33,911 nucleotides of DNA. Source: Duganella sp. (GTDB taxonomy: Bacteria; Pseudomonadota; Gammaproteobacteria; Burkholderiales; Burkholderiaceae_D). Location: positions 1 through 33,911 of the forward strand of contig JAMFSU010000076.1 in NCBI GenBank assembly GCA_026225475.1. The letters are read 5' to 3'. Below, in pieces: positions 16,874 to 24,428 of the stretch (within the stretch, counting starts at the first letter, position 1; the number at the start of each line of letters is the position of its first letter). A program made the translations under genes and the position numbers. The notes below the pieces were generated by a model. The model did no database searches, had not been told where the DNA came from, and saw only the letters and a program-made list of their open reading frames with translations.

Positions 16874-17119
16874 TTACTTAGTCTTGGCTGCTGCGCTGTC
16901 GGCAGCTGGTGCTGCAGCAGGCGCAGTACTGACCTTGGCTGTTTTTTCCTTCTTGACGGTGTGCTTGACCGCCTTGTGTTTGGCAACGTGTGCCGCCTTT
17001 GGCGCAGCGGTAGTAGCAGGTGTGACAGCCGCTGGCGTGGTGCTGGTGCCGGTTTGTGCGAACACTGGCAAAGCCAAAGCGGAGAGCAGAGTAGCGACGA
17101 GGATGGAAGACGATTTCAT
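16874..17119 (-). CDS. Small exported Ala/Lys/Thr-rich protein, paralogue 2
   Basis: 81 residues. The signal peptide (MKSSSILVATLLSALALPVF) is nearly identical to that of paralogue 1. The mature part is again Ala/Thr/Pro-rich with a basic centre (AKHKAVKHTVKKEKTAK). The ATG at 17119 has TAAGGAAATG upstream. The intergenic gap to paralogue 1 is 82 bp and each has its own ribosome-binding site. The DNA around the signal-peptide region is clearly duplicated. Function is unknown; an acid-shock or periplasmic-buffering role is speculation. Confidence 0.75.
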   Translation of the reverse strand: MKSSSILVATLLSALALPVFAQTGTSTTPAAVTPATTAAPKAAHVAKHKAVKHTVKKEKTAKVSTAPAAAPAADSAAAKTK

Positions 17120-17307
17120 GGCATTTCCTTAAAGAGAAGTTATTCAATCTCGGCGCTTGGTCTTGGTGACTGCACTTGATTGCTGCGCCTTACTTCCATT
17201 AACGAGCCGGAAACCAAAGCGACGACGTCAAAGTGTTTCAAATCATGCAATATTTGTAAGCGGCTGTTGCAATTTGGCGTCGTGCTGTAAAGGGCGGGGA
17301 AAACGCT

Positions 17308-17463
17308 TTAATTGAACGGCCAGCCATGCGTGCCGAACAGCCCGACCAGGCCGACGATAATCAAGTAGAGCGCGATGATGTAATTGAGCAGGCGTGGCAT
17401 GAGCAAGATCAGGATGCCGGCGATCAGTGCCACCAGTGGGCCAAAGGCGAGATGGATATTCAT
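17308..17463 (-). CDS. DUF3096-type small membrane protein
   Basis: 51 residues, beginning MNIHLAFGPLVALIAGILIL and ending GTHGWPFN. It has two hydrophobic helices separated by a Pro-Arg turn (MPRLLN), as in the DUF3096 family of tiny inner-membrane proteins as I recall it. The ATG at 17463 follows AAGGAG with a 6-nt spacer, an excellent ribosome-binding site. The gene is short enough to be missed by ordinary length cut-offs. The function of the family is unknown. Confidence 0.82.
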   Translation of the reverse strand: MNIHLAFGPLVALIAGILILLMPRLLNYIIALYLIIVGLVGLFGTHGWPFN

Positions 17464-17651
17464 GTACTACTCCTTGTCTGTTGGATTTTTTGGAACGGTG
17501 CAGCTAGTGATAAGAGGAGATTTTTCGTAGCGAGTTCAGTGTATCGCCGACTGTCTGACAGTGTGTGTGCTTGCTGCGTGACAGTCATTATCCACCGGCG
17601 GCGAGCTTGTCTTTATAATGCTGATCTGAATTCTTTGCAGAGGGCCTGGGT

Positions 17652-18287
17652 ATGCTGTTTGAAACATGGTTTGCGTTTTTCCTGGCGGCTTGTCTGATCG
17701 CCATTTCGCCCGGTTCCGGTGCAGTGCTGTCGATGAGTCATGGCCTCAGTTACGGCGTACGCCGTACCAGCGCCACCATTCTCGGGCTGGAGCTGGCGCT
17801 GGTGCTGATTCTGGTGATTGCCGGTGCCGGTGTCGGCTCTTTGCTGGTGGCCTCGGAGGCCGCATTCAATACCATCAAGTTCCTCGGCGCTGCCTATCTG
17901 ATTTACCTGGGCTGGTCGCAATGGCGCGCGCCGGTCTCGGTAGACCAGCAGCAGCCGGCACGCACTGCACTATCGACCAAATGGTGGCAGCGTGCAGTGA
18001 CCGGTTTTCTGACCAATGCCACCAATCCCAAGGGCATTGTGTTCATGGTGGCGGTGTTGCCGCAGTTTATCGATCATGAGCAGGCGCTGTGGTTGCAATT
18101 GTTGGTGATGGCGGTGACCATGGTGACTGTTGATCTGGTGGTGATGCACGGTTATGCGTTTGCCGCCAGCCGCATGCAGCGTTTTTTTCGCGATGCCAAG
18201 GCGGTCAAGCTACAGAACCGGTTCTTCGGTGGTATCTTGATGCTGGTTGGTGTTGGCCTGTTTTTCTTCAAACGCAGCCAGCATTGA
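17652..18287 (+). CDS. LysE/RhtB-family amino-acid exporter
   Basis: 211 residues with about six membrane helices and the family signature near the N-terminus (ISPGSGAVLSMSHGLSYG). Such proteins export amino acids or related small molecules from the cytoplasm. The substrate cannot be read from sequence; members are known for lysine, threonine, homoserine lactone and others. The ATG at 17652 has AGAGGG upstream. It is divergent from the DUF3096 gene and convergent with psiF across a shared terminator. Confidence 0.9.
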   Translation: MLFETWFAFFLAACLIAISPGSGAVLSMSHGLSYGVRRTSATILGLELALVLILVIAGAGVGSLLVASEAAFNTIKFLGAAYLIYLGWSQWRAPVSVDQQQPARTALSTKWWQRAVTGFLTNATNPKGIVFMVAVLPQFIDHEQALWLQLLVMAVTMVTVDLVVMHGYAFAASRMQRFFRDAKAVKLQNRFFGGILMLVGVGLFFFKRSQH

Positions 18288-18327
18288 GGTCAATTTGATC
18301 CTGCTGCCGACACTCGCCGGCGACGTA

Positions 18328-18365
18328 AAAAAGCCCGTGCAGCGATATGCTGGTACGGGCTTTTT
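18328..18365. terminator. Bidirectional terminator between the exporter and psiF
   Basis: An 11-bp inverted repeat (18328-18338/18355-18365) with A/T ends and an inner GCAGC/GCTGG pairing. It lies between convergent genes and serves both. Confidence 0.88.
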
Positions 18366-18385
18366 GCTGGGCGTCTGTGGCTTGA

Positions 18386-18691
18386 TCAGGCGCCTTTGTC
18401 TTTTTTCAGGCATTCCTTCATGAAGGCCTTGCGATCGTCCCCCTTTTTACCGGTGGCATCCTTGTTGCACATCTTCATCTTGTCTTGCTGGGTCATCGGT
18501 GCAGCTGCGGCTGGCTTGTTGGACAGACACTCTTTCATGAAGGCCTTGCGGTCGTCACCTTTCTTGCCGGTGGCATCCTTATTACAGGTTGCCATTTTAT
18601 TTTGTTGTGAATTTTCTGCCATCGCAGGTTGGCTCAACAGGACCGGAGCGAGGATGACAGTGGCGGCGAGGGCGGCGAGCAGCTTTTTCAT
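18386..18691 (-). CDS. psiF: Periplasmic PsiF-like protein with two PsiF modules
   Basis: 101 residues. The signal peptide (about 1-25, ending QPAMA) is followed by two copies of a roughly 30-residue module (about 29-57 and 68-97), each with QQ(N/D)KM, CNKDATGKKGDDRKAF and MKECL. The module matches PsiF, a phosphate-starvation-inducible protein of E. coli, in which only one is present as far as I recall. Each module has two cysteines that could pair. The frame is open to 18835, but the ATG at 18691 (MKKLLAALAA) starts the signal peptide and has TTGGAG upstream. Function is unknown even in E. coli, and no Pho box was identified here. Confidence 0.85.
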   Translation of the reverse strand: MKKLLAALAATVILAPVLLSQPAMAENSQQNKMATCNKDATGKKGDDRKAFMKECLSNKPAAAAPMTQQDKMKMCNKDATGKKGDDRKAFMKECLKKDKGA

Positions 18692-18812
18692 AGTTTTCTC
18701 CAAGAGTGGATCGCAGGGACACATTGGCAGCCTTGCCCGAAAACATGGCGCGTCGTGTCGGCTTAAAACGTTTGCAAAGCTGACGCCGTTGACAGCTTGG
18801 AAGCGATTCGAG

Positions 18813-19232
18813 CTATCGTGGACAACTGAGGTCACCCTCGCGGCAGTTCGCCAATGCCTTGATTTCTTGCGTGCGTTGCAAGGTCTTGTCGCTTAGACAG
18901 GATTGCAAGGCCAGGCCATGGGCCGATCCACCGGTGCTGGAAGTGGCATACTTGCAGGACAGATCGCGGTACTTGATCCAGGCCAGTTGGACATCGCGGA
19001 TCTGATTCTGGCGTTCGCGGTCGAGTTGGTTGCGATACTCGACATAGGTTTGATTCAGTTCGGCATCGGCTTTGTTTAGGGCCTCGGTGGCGCATTGCTC
19101 CATGTCGATTTGGGTCGTTGCCTTGCTACAATCAACGGTATTATTGGATTCGGCGGCGTGTCCAACGCTAGTCACTGCGCTCAATGCTGGCAGTGTCAGC
19201 AGGGCGGCTACCCGCCAGAATAATAATTTCAT
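18813..19232 (-). CDS. LprI-like (DUF1311) exported protein
   Basis: 139 residues with a signal peptide (about 1-27, ending GHA). The DUF1311 core has the usual pattern: CSKATTQIDMEQC near 35-47, LNQTYVEYRNQL, AWIKYRDLSC near 84-93, then a Gly-Gly and Cys112. There are six cysteines (35, 47, 93, 112, 130, 137), suggesting disulfides. Family members include the lysozyme-inhibiting lipoprotein LprI of mycobacteria, but there is no lipobox here, so a periplasmic soluble protein is more likely. The ATG at 19232 has GAGGA upstream; a TTG at 19244 is less likely. It is in the same direction as psiF, 121 bp upstream of it. Confidence 0.82.
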   Translation of the reverse strand: MKLLFWRVAALLTLPALSAVTSVGHAAESNNTVDCSKATTQIDMEQCATEALNKADAELNQTYVEYRNQLDRERQNQIRDVQLAWIKYRDLSCKYATSSTGGSAHGLALQSCLSDKTLQRTQEIKALANCREGDLSCPR

Positions 19233-19384
19233 GGTTTTCCTCAACTTTAGCTGATCAAGAGTGTCTACCTGCCCACTGCAGATTGCAAATGTTTTGGGAG
19301 AGAAAAATCGTAACAGTTTGTCGTTGTGATTGCATTTTTTTGAGCTAGCAGCATAGCAATTTTTTATTCAATGGGAGCCTGACA

Positions 19385-19741
19385 ATGGCAATTAACTGGA
19401 TCGCTGCTTTCAAACTGATTCCATGGTCGGATGTGGTGCAGGCAGCGCCTACCGCTGTGCGTGGTGCCAAGGATTTATGGGCGCGCACCAAGAAATCCAA
19501 GAAAAAGTCGACGATGCTCGACGGCGGCCTGCCGGCGGGGGCCAGTAGCACTGAACAACTGTTGCAACGCGTGACGGCACTGGAAAACGAACAACTGGAA
19601 GCTTCTGCATTGATTACCACGTTGGCTGAACAGAATGCACATCTGGTGGCAGCACTCACCGGCATGCGTGCCCGCGTGAAGATCTTGAGCGCAGCATGTT
19701 TGCTACTAGCGCTCGGTGTGCTGGTGGCGCTGATGCGCTGA
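19385..19741 (+). CDS. C-terminally anchored membrane protein with coiled coil, unknown
   Basis: 118 residues. Residues 1-30 are amphipathic, followed by a very basic patch (RTKKSKKKS, about 34-42), a predicted coiled coil (about 55-95), and a single hydrophobic helix at the C-terminus (about 97-116, ILSAACLLLALGVLVALM), so the protein would be anchored by its tail with its bulk in the cytoplasm. The ATG at 19385 follows GGGAG. It is transcribed divergently from the LprI-like gene. I recognise it only as a conserved hypothetical type. Confidence 0.7.
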   Translation: MAINWIAAFKLIPWSDVVQAAPTAVRGAKDLWARTKKSKKKSTMLDGGLPAGASSTEQLLQRVTALENEQLEASALITTLAEQNAHLVAALTGMRARVKILSAACLLLALGVLVALMR

Positions 19742-19829
19742 TACGGCAAGCGCAGGTGCCAGCAAGAATTCGACAAGCGTATTACCATGGTCGCGCATTG
19801 TTATAGGAACCCAAGCAGGGTGCGGATTG

Positions 19830-19897
19830 AGAAACCGTTTCAGCATGAGCAGCGCCAGTTGCAGTAATCGAGGCATGTTCATGTTGAAACGGTTTCT
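19830..19897. promoter_or_regulatory. Pair of operator-like palindromes upstream of the alcohol dehydrogenase
   Basis: AGAAACCGTTTCA (19830-19842) and TGAAACGGTTTCT (19885-19897) are exact inverted copies, and each is itself an 11-bp palindrome of the form GAAAC-n-GTTTC. Centres are 55 bp apart (about five helical turns). The form resembles operators of LacI-family regulators, which often bind paired sites and loop the DNA. The right site ends 67 bp before the dehydrogenase start. No LacI-type gene is in the window. Confidence 0.5.
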
Positions 19898-19964
19898 TGG
19901 TCACAAGCTGCCTTGCTACCTCTTGCCCTGATGGGCATCTTCATCCCACAAGAAAGGATTCAAT

Positions 19965-21017
19965 ATGCTGGCATCCCATGGCTATGCAGCCGCCACCGCC
20001 AAGTCCGCACTGGCACCGTATCGCTTCGAACGTCGCGAGCCTGGTGCGCACGACGTGCAGATCGACATCCTGTATTGCGGCGTCTGCCACTCCGATTTGC
20101 ATACCGCGCGCAATGAATGGGGTAATACCGTTTATCCATCCGTTCCTGGTCATGAAATCATCGGCCGCGTCAGCAAGGTGGGCGCCCAGGTACAGCAGTT
20201 CAAGCCTGGTCAGGTGGTCGGCGTCGGCTGTATGGTCGATTCCTGTCAACACTGTGCCAGTTGCGACGAAGGACTGGAGCAGTATTGCGAAAACGGCTTC
20301 ACTGGCACCTACAATGCGCCGGAGAAACATACCGGTGGCATCACTTACGGTGGCTATGCCGACAACATCGTGGTAGACGAAAAGTTTGTCCTGCGTATTT
20401 CCGATAAGCTCGATCCTGCTGCAGCAGCGCCGCTACTGTGCGCCGGCATCACCACTTATTCGCCATTGCGCCACTGGAAGGTCGGCAAGGGCCACAAGGT
20501 CGGTATCGTCGGCCTTGGCGGACTCGGTCATATGGGCGTCAAGATCGCCCATGCCATGGGCGCACATGTGGTCTTGTTTACCACTTCGCCAAACAAGAAG
20601 GACGATGCCTTGAGGCTGGGTGCCGACGAAGTGGTGATTTCCAAAGACCCGGCGCAAATGGCGCAGCACGAAAACAGCTTCGATTTCATCCTCAACACGG
20701 TGGCGGCACCGCATAATCTGGATGTCTTCCTGGCGTTACTCAAGCGCGAGGGTACGATGACACTGGTCGGCGCTCCCGAAACGCCGCATCCGTCGCCGAA
20801 CGTGTTCAGCTTGATCATGAAACGCCGTCATCTGGCCGGTTCGCTGATCGGCGGTATCAAGGAAACCCAGGAAATGCTGGATTTCTGCGCTGAACATGGC
20901 ATTGCTTCCGATATTGAGATGATCAAGATTGCAGACATCAATGAAGCCTATGAGCGCATGCTCAAAAGCGATGTGAAGTATCGTTTCGTAATCGACATGG
21001 CGTCGCTGACGGCTTAA
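19965..21017 (+). CDS. Zinc-dependent NADP(H) alcohol dehydrogenase (YahK/CAD type)
   Basis: 350 residues. Medium-chain dehydrogenase that reduces aldehydes or oxidises alcohols. The catalytic zinc site includes Cys41 in CGVCHSD and GHE at 62-64. The structural zinc site has Cys94, Cys97, Cys100 and Cys108. The Rossmann motif VGLGGLGHMG is near 180-190. Closest in layout to E. coli YahK, a broad-range NADPH aldehyde reductase, and to cinnamyl alcohol dehydrogenases. The ATG at 19965 follows AAAGGA. It stands alone between the operator pair and an FtsX-type permease. Its substrate is not determined by sequence. Confidence 0.92.
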   Translation: MLASHGYAAATAKSALAPYRFERREPGAHDVQIDILYCGVCHSDLHTARNEWGNTVYPSVPGHEIIGRVSKVGAQVQQFKPGQVVGVGCMVDSCQHCASCDEGLEQYCENGFTGTYNAPEKHTGGITYGGYADNIVVDEKFVLRISDKLDPAAAAPLLCAGITTYSPLRHWKVGKGHKVGIVGLGGLGHMGVKIAHAMGAHVVLFTTSPNKKDDALRLGADEVVISKDPAQMAQHENSFDFILNTVAAPHNLDVFLALLKREGTMTLVGAPETPHPSPNVFSLIMKRRHLAGSLIGGIKETQEMLDFCAEHGIASDIEMIKIADINEAYERMLKSDVKYRFVIDMASLTA

Positions 21018-21105
21018 GCTCGCGTCAGGTTTTTCTTGTTTTAGTGTGACAGCCACAGCATCGCCGCAGGGTGAGGTTGTGGCTGTCAGTCCATCTGGGA
21101 ATTGC

Positions 21106-23616
21106 ATGTTTGCACTCGCATTGCGCATGACACGTCGGGATTGGCGTGCCGGTGAATTACGTTTTCTGTTGATCGCGCTGATCGTGGCCGTGGCGGCCTT
21201 GTCGTCGGTGGGTTTTTTCGTCGATCGCATGCGCGCAGGCCTGGCGCGTGACGCTCATCAATTGCTGGCGGCTGATCTGCTGGTTGGTGCTGATCAGCCT
21301 TTGCGGCAGGAATGGTTGGCGCAAGCGCGGCGCGACAAATTATTGACAGCGCAGACGGTGGTGTTTCCCAGCATGGCAGTGGCCGGCGAAGGTGATGCAG
21401 CGCGTTCGCAACTGTCGTCGATCAAAGCTGTTTCGCAGGCCTATCCGCTGCGCGGCAAGTTGACACTGGCCGATGCCAGCGGCGCGCCAGGCAGTCTCGA
21501 CCGGGTCGCTGAAGGCACGCCGCAGGTTGGCACGGTGTGGGTGGATCCGAACATCCTGTCGGGCCTGCAATTGAAGCTGGGTGACATGCTCAAGCTCGGT
21601 GAACGGCAATTCCGCATTGCCGCCGTGATTGCGGTAGAACCCGATCGCGGCAGCGCCTTTGTCAATTTTGCGCCACGCGTCATGATCTCGCTGGATGATC
21701 TGGAGGGAACCGGGCTGGTGCAGTTTGGCTCGCGCGTGACGTATCGCTTGCTGTTGGCGGGAACGCCAGCACAGATACAAACTTATCAGCAGTGGTTGCA
21801 AAAGCGTATCGATGACGCCAATTTGAAAGGCGTACGCATCGAATCACTGGAATCCGGCCGTCCGGAGATGCGCGCCACGCTCGACCGTGCCCAGCAGTTT
21901 CTGTCGCTGGTGGGCTTGCTGTCGGCCTTGCTGGCGGCGGTAGCGGTTGCGATGGCGGCGCGTCGCTTCATGTTGCGCCATCTGGATGCCTGCGCCATGA
22001 TGCGCTGCTTCGGCATGACGCAATCGCAGGTGAGCTGGATGTATCTGCTGGAGTTCTTGCTGGTCGGCCTGGCCGGCAGTGCGCTCGGGGTGGCGCTTGG
22101 TTTCGTTGCCCATTTCGTGCTGCTGGCCTGGCTCGGCAGTTTCATTCCGACGGCCTTGCCTGCAGCCAGTTGGTGGCCAGCCTTGCAGGGCGTGGCGACT
22201 GGTTTGCTGTTGCTGGTCGGTTTTGCCTTGCCGCCGCTGCTGCAACTGCGCAATGTGCCGCACAATCGGGTAATTCGGCGCGAACAATCAGCACCGCAAG
22301 TGTTGAGCGTTGCGACCTATGTGCTGGGCGCGCTGGTGTTTGTCGGCTTGTTGTTGTGGCAAGCCGGAGACCTCACGTTGGGCGCGTTGACAGCGGCCGG
22401 TTTTCTCGGCGGTTTGCTGGCCTTCGCGCTGATTGCCTGGGCCTGTTTGAAAGGTGTGCAATCTTTGCGCGGGCTGTTCGACAGCCAAAGCTGGCGCTTT
22501 GCCATTACCGGTTTGCAACGCCGTCCAGGTGCCACCACCATGCAAATTGTCGCACTCGGGCTGGGTTTGATGGCCTTGCTACTGCTGACGGTGATCCGTG
22601 GCGATCTGATTGGCGCCTGGCGTCAGGCGACGCCAGCCGATGCGCCGAATCGCTTCGTGATCAATATCCAGCCTGATCAAAAGCAAGGGGTCGAGCAGCA
22701 ACTGCGCCAGGGGCAGGTCCAGCAGGTACGCCTGTATCCGATGATCCGCGGTCGTCTGGTGCAGATCAATGGCCAGCCGGTGACCAATGACAGTTATCAG
22801 GAGGACCGAGCCAAACGACTGGTGGATCGCGAATTCAACCTGTCGACCATGCGCGATGTACCGGCGCAAAATACCATTGTCGGTGGCAAATGGTTTGATG
22901 ACAGCCGTCCCGAAGCCTCTGTCGAAGAAGGCTTGGCCAAGACCTTGCGGCTCAAGCTGGGTGATCAGTTGCAGTTCGATATCGCTGGCCAACTGGTCAG
23001 CGTGCCGATCACCAGCATACGCAAACTTGAATGGGGTTCTTTGCGGGTGAACTTCTTTGTGATCATCAATCCATCTGCGATGAAGGACACGCCACAGACC
23101 TGGATTACGGCTTTCCATCTGCCGGACACGCAGGCGGCGCTTGGTAATCAGCTCACGCGTGATTTTCCTAATTTGACCGTGGTGGATATCGGCAGCGTGC
23201 TTAAACAGATTCAAGATGTCGTCGATCAGGTGGTGGCGGCGGTGGAGTTTCTGTTCTTGTTCACGCTCACGGCGGGGGTGCTGGTGTTGTATGCAGCGCT
23301 GGTCGGCACGCAGGATGAGCGGGTGCGCGAAGCCGGTCTGTTGCGCGCGCTTGGCGCGACGCGTCAGGAATTGTCACGGGCGCAATACATCGAAGTGACC
23401 CTGATCGGCAGCGTCGCCGGTTTGCTGGCGTCGAGTGGTGCGGCGGCAATCGGCTGGGCGCTGGCGCGCTATGTGTTTGACTTCGACTGGCGCTTCAGTG
23501 TCTGGTTGTGGTTGGCCGGCGCAGGCTTGGGCATGCTGTGCGCGCTCATTGGTGGCTGGGCCGGATTGCGCAATGTGCTGGCGCGGCCGCCGTTGCAGAC
23601 CTTGCGCGAAGCTTGA
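21106..23616 (+). CDS. FtsX-family ABC permease (YbbP type)
   Basis: 836 residues. An N-terminal membrane helix (about 15-37) is followed by a periplasmic domain (about 40-255), FtsX unit 1 (about 260-390), further helices to about 500, a second periplasmic domain (about 510-700), and FtsX unit 2 (about 705-830, with VREAGLLRALGATRQELSRAQ). This two-unit layout fits E. coli YbbP. The family works with an ATPase (YbbA) in lipoprotein or lysophospholipid export, but no ATPase gene is next to it here. The frame opens with a GTG at 21046; the ATG at 21106 has GGGAA upstream, and another ATG at 21127 is possible. The start is therefore uncertain. Confidence 0.88.
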   Translation: MFALALRMTRRDWRAGELRFLLIALIVAVAALSSVGFFVDRMRAGLARDAHQLLAADLLVGADQPLRQEWLAQARRDKLLTAQTVVFPSMAVAGEGDAARSQLSSIKAVSQAYPLRGKLTLADASGAPGSLDRVAEGTPQVGTVWVDPNILSGLQLKLGDMLKLGERQFRIAAVIAVEPDRGSAFVNFAPRVMISLDDLEGTGLVQFGSRVTYRLLLAGTPAQIQTYQQWLQKRIDDANLKGVRIESLESGRPEMRATLDRAQQFLSLVGLLSALLAAVAVAMAARRFMLRHLDACAMMRCFGMTQSQVSWMYLLEFLLVGLAGSALGVALGFVAHFVLLAWLGSFIPTALPAASWWPALQGVATGLLLLVGFALPPLLQLRNVPHNRVIRREQSAPQVLSVATYVLGALVFVGLLLWQAGDLTLGALTAAGFLGGLLAFALIAWACLKGVQSLRGLFDSQSWRFAITGLQRRPGATTMQIVALGLGLMALLLLTVIRGDLIGAWRQATPADAPNRFVINIQPDQKQGVEQQLRQGQVQQVRLYPMIRGRLVQINGQPVTNDSYQEDRAKRLVDREFNLSTMRDVPAQNTIVGGKWFDDSRPEASVEEGLAKTLRLKLGDQLQFDIAGQLVSVPITSIRKLEWGSLRVNFFVIINPSAMKDTPQTWITAFHLPDTQAALGNQLTRDFPNLTVVDIGSVLKQIQDVVDQVVAAVEFLFLFTLTAGVLVLYAALVGTQDERVREAGLLRALGATRQELSRAQYIEVTLIGSVAGLLASSGAAAIGWALARYVFDFDWRFSVWLWLAGAGLGMLCALIGGWAGLRNVLARPPLQTLREA

Positions 23617-23670
23617 TTTTCGCGGCCAGGAGAGCGCAGTTGCACAGCAGCTGCGCTATCATTGCGGTCT

Positions 23671-24072
23671 ATGCAAATCGAAGACCCTAATCAACCGACT
23701 GTCTACGACATGATCGGCGGCGCTGACAAGCTGCGCGCAATGGTCGATCGTTTCTACGATCTGATGGACCTTGAGCCGGAGTTTGCCGGCATCCGTGCCA
23801 TGCATCCGGCTACGCTCGACGGTTCGCGCGACAAGACCTATTGGTTTCTGTCCGGCTGGAGTGGCGGCCCCAATCTGTATATCGAACGCTTCGGCCATCC
23901 GTTTCTGCGAGCGCGTCATTTGCCGTTTGCGATTGGCATCAGCGAACGCGATCAATGGTTACGCTGCATGGCGTGGGCAATGGAAGATGCCGGTCTTGAT
24001 GAAGCCTTGCGCACGCGACTGATGGAGTCGTTTTTTCAGACGGCTGACTGGATGCGCAACACCGATCGTTAG
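23671..24072 (+). CDS. Group II truncated haemoglobin
   Basis: 133 residues. Haem-binding trHb of the TrHbO type. The B10 tyrosine is Tyr29 (RFYDLM), the proximal histidine is His83 in HPFLRARHLPF, and the G8 tryptophan is Trp96 in ERDQWLRCM, which together mark group II. The family is linked to oxygen or NO/peroxide chemistry. The ATG at 23671 is used; a TTG three codons earlier is also in frame. It follows the permease by 54 bp on the same strand, so cotranscription is possible, although I see no functional link. Confidence 0.92.
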   Translation: MQIEDPNQPTVYDMIGGADKLRAMVDRFYDLMDLEPEFAGIRAMHPATLDGSRDKTYWFLSGWSGGPNLYIERFGHPFLRARHLPFAIGISERDQWLRCMAWAMEDAGLDEALRTRLMESFFQTADWMRNTDR

Positions 24073-24428
24073 CAAGCGCCAGCACGACATCATTGCGAAC
24101 TTTTTATGTCTTTCGGGATTTCCCGAGAGCTTGCATGCGCAGCCAGCCTGGACAGTTGCTGGATGCCTTAATTTGTATCGCGAGTTGCTCTCGTTGTCAC
24201 CAGGCGCCAGGTCCTCGTGTGCCGTTATGGCGTTTTTTTACAACATGCCTGCCAGCTACTGTTTGGTGCCTGCCAGGGCAAACAGCGGCAATAAAAAATA
24301 AGTGTGCCGGCATCAAGAGAAAGCAGCGCTCAGAAATCATTTTCCTCCGTATTTTGATTAGAATACTTGACAAGGAAATCCGCTAGAGATTTCCCCGGCG
24401 CATTGCCAATACAATCTTGGGAGACGAA
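24073..24428. other. 356-bp intergenic region before the chemoreceptor
   Basis: There is no supported gene. Near the end is a perfect TTGACA hexamer (24367-24372) without a matching -10, and a 7-bp inverted repeat GGAAATC/GATTTCC (24374-24380/24388-24394). I could not find a convincing flagellar sigma28 promoter or cyclic-di-GMP riboswitch. Confidence 0.45.

Noticed and set aside
24073..24428. Cyclic-di-GMP riboswitch or sigma28 promoter before the chemoreceptor
   Set aside because: No GEMM-type conserved core and no correctly spaced TAAA/GCCGATAA pair was found by eye.
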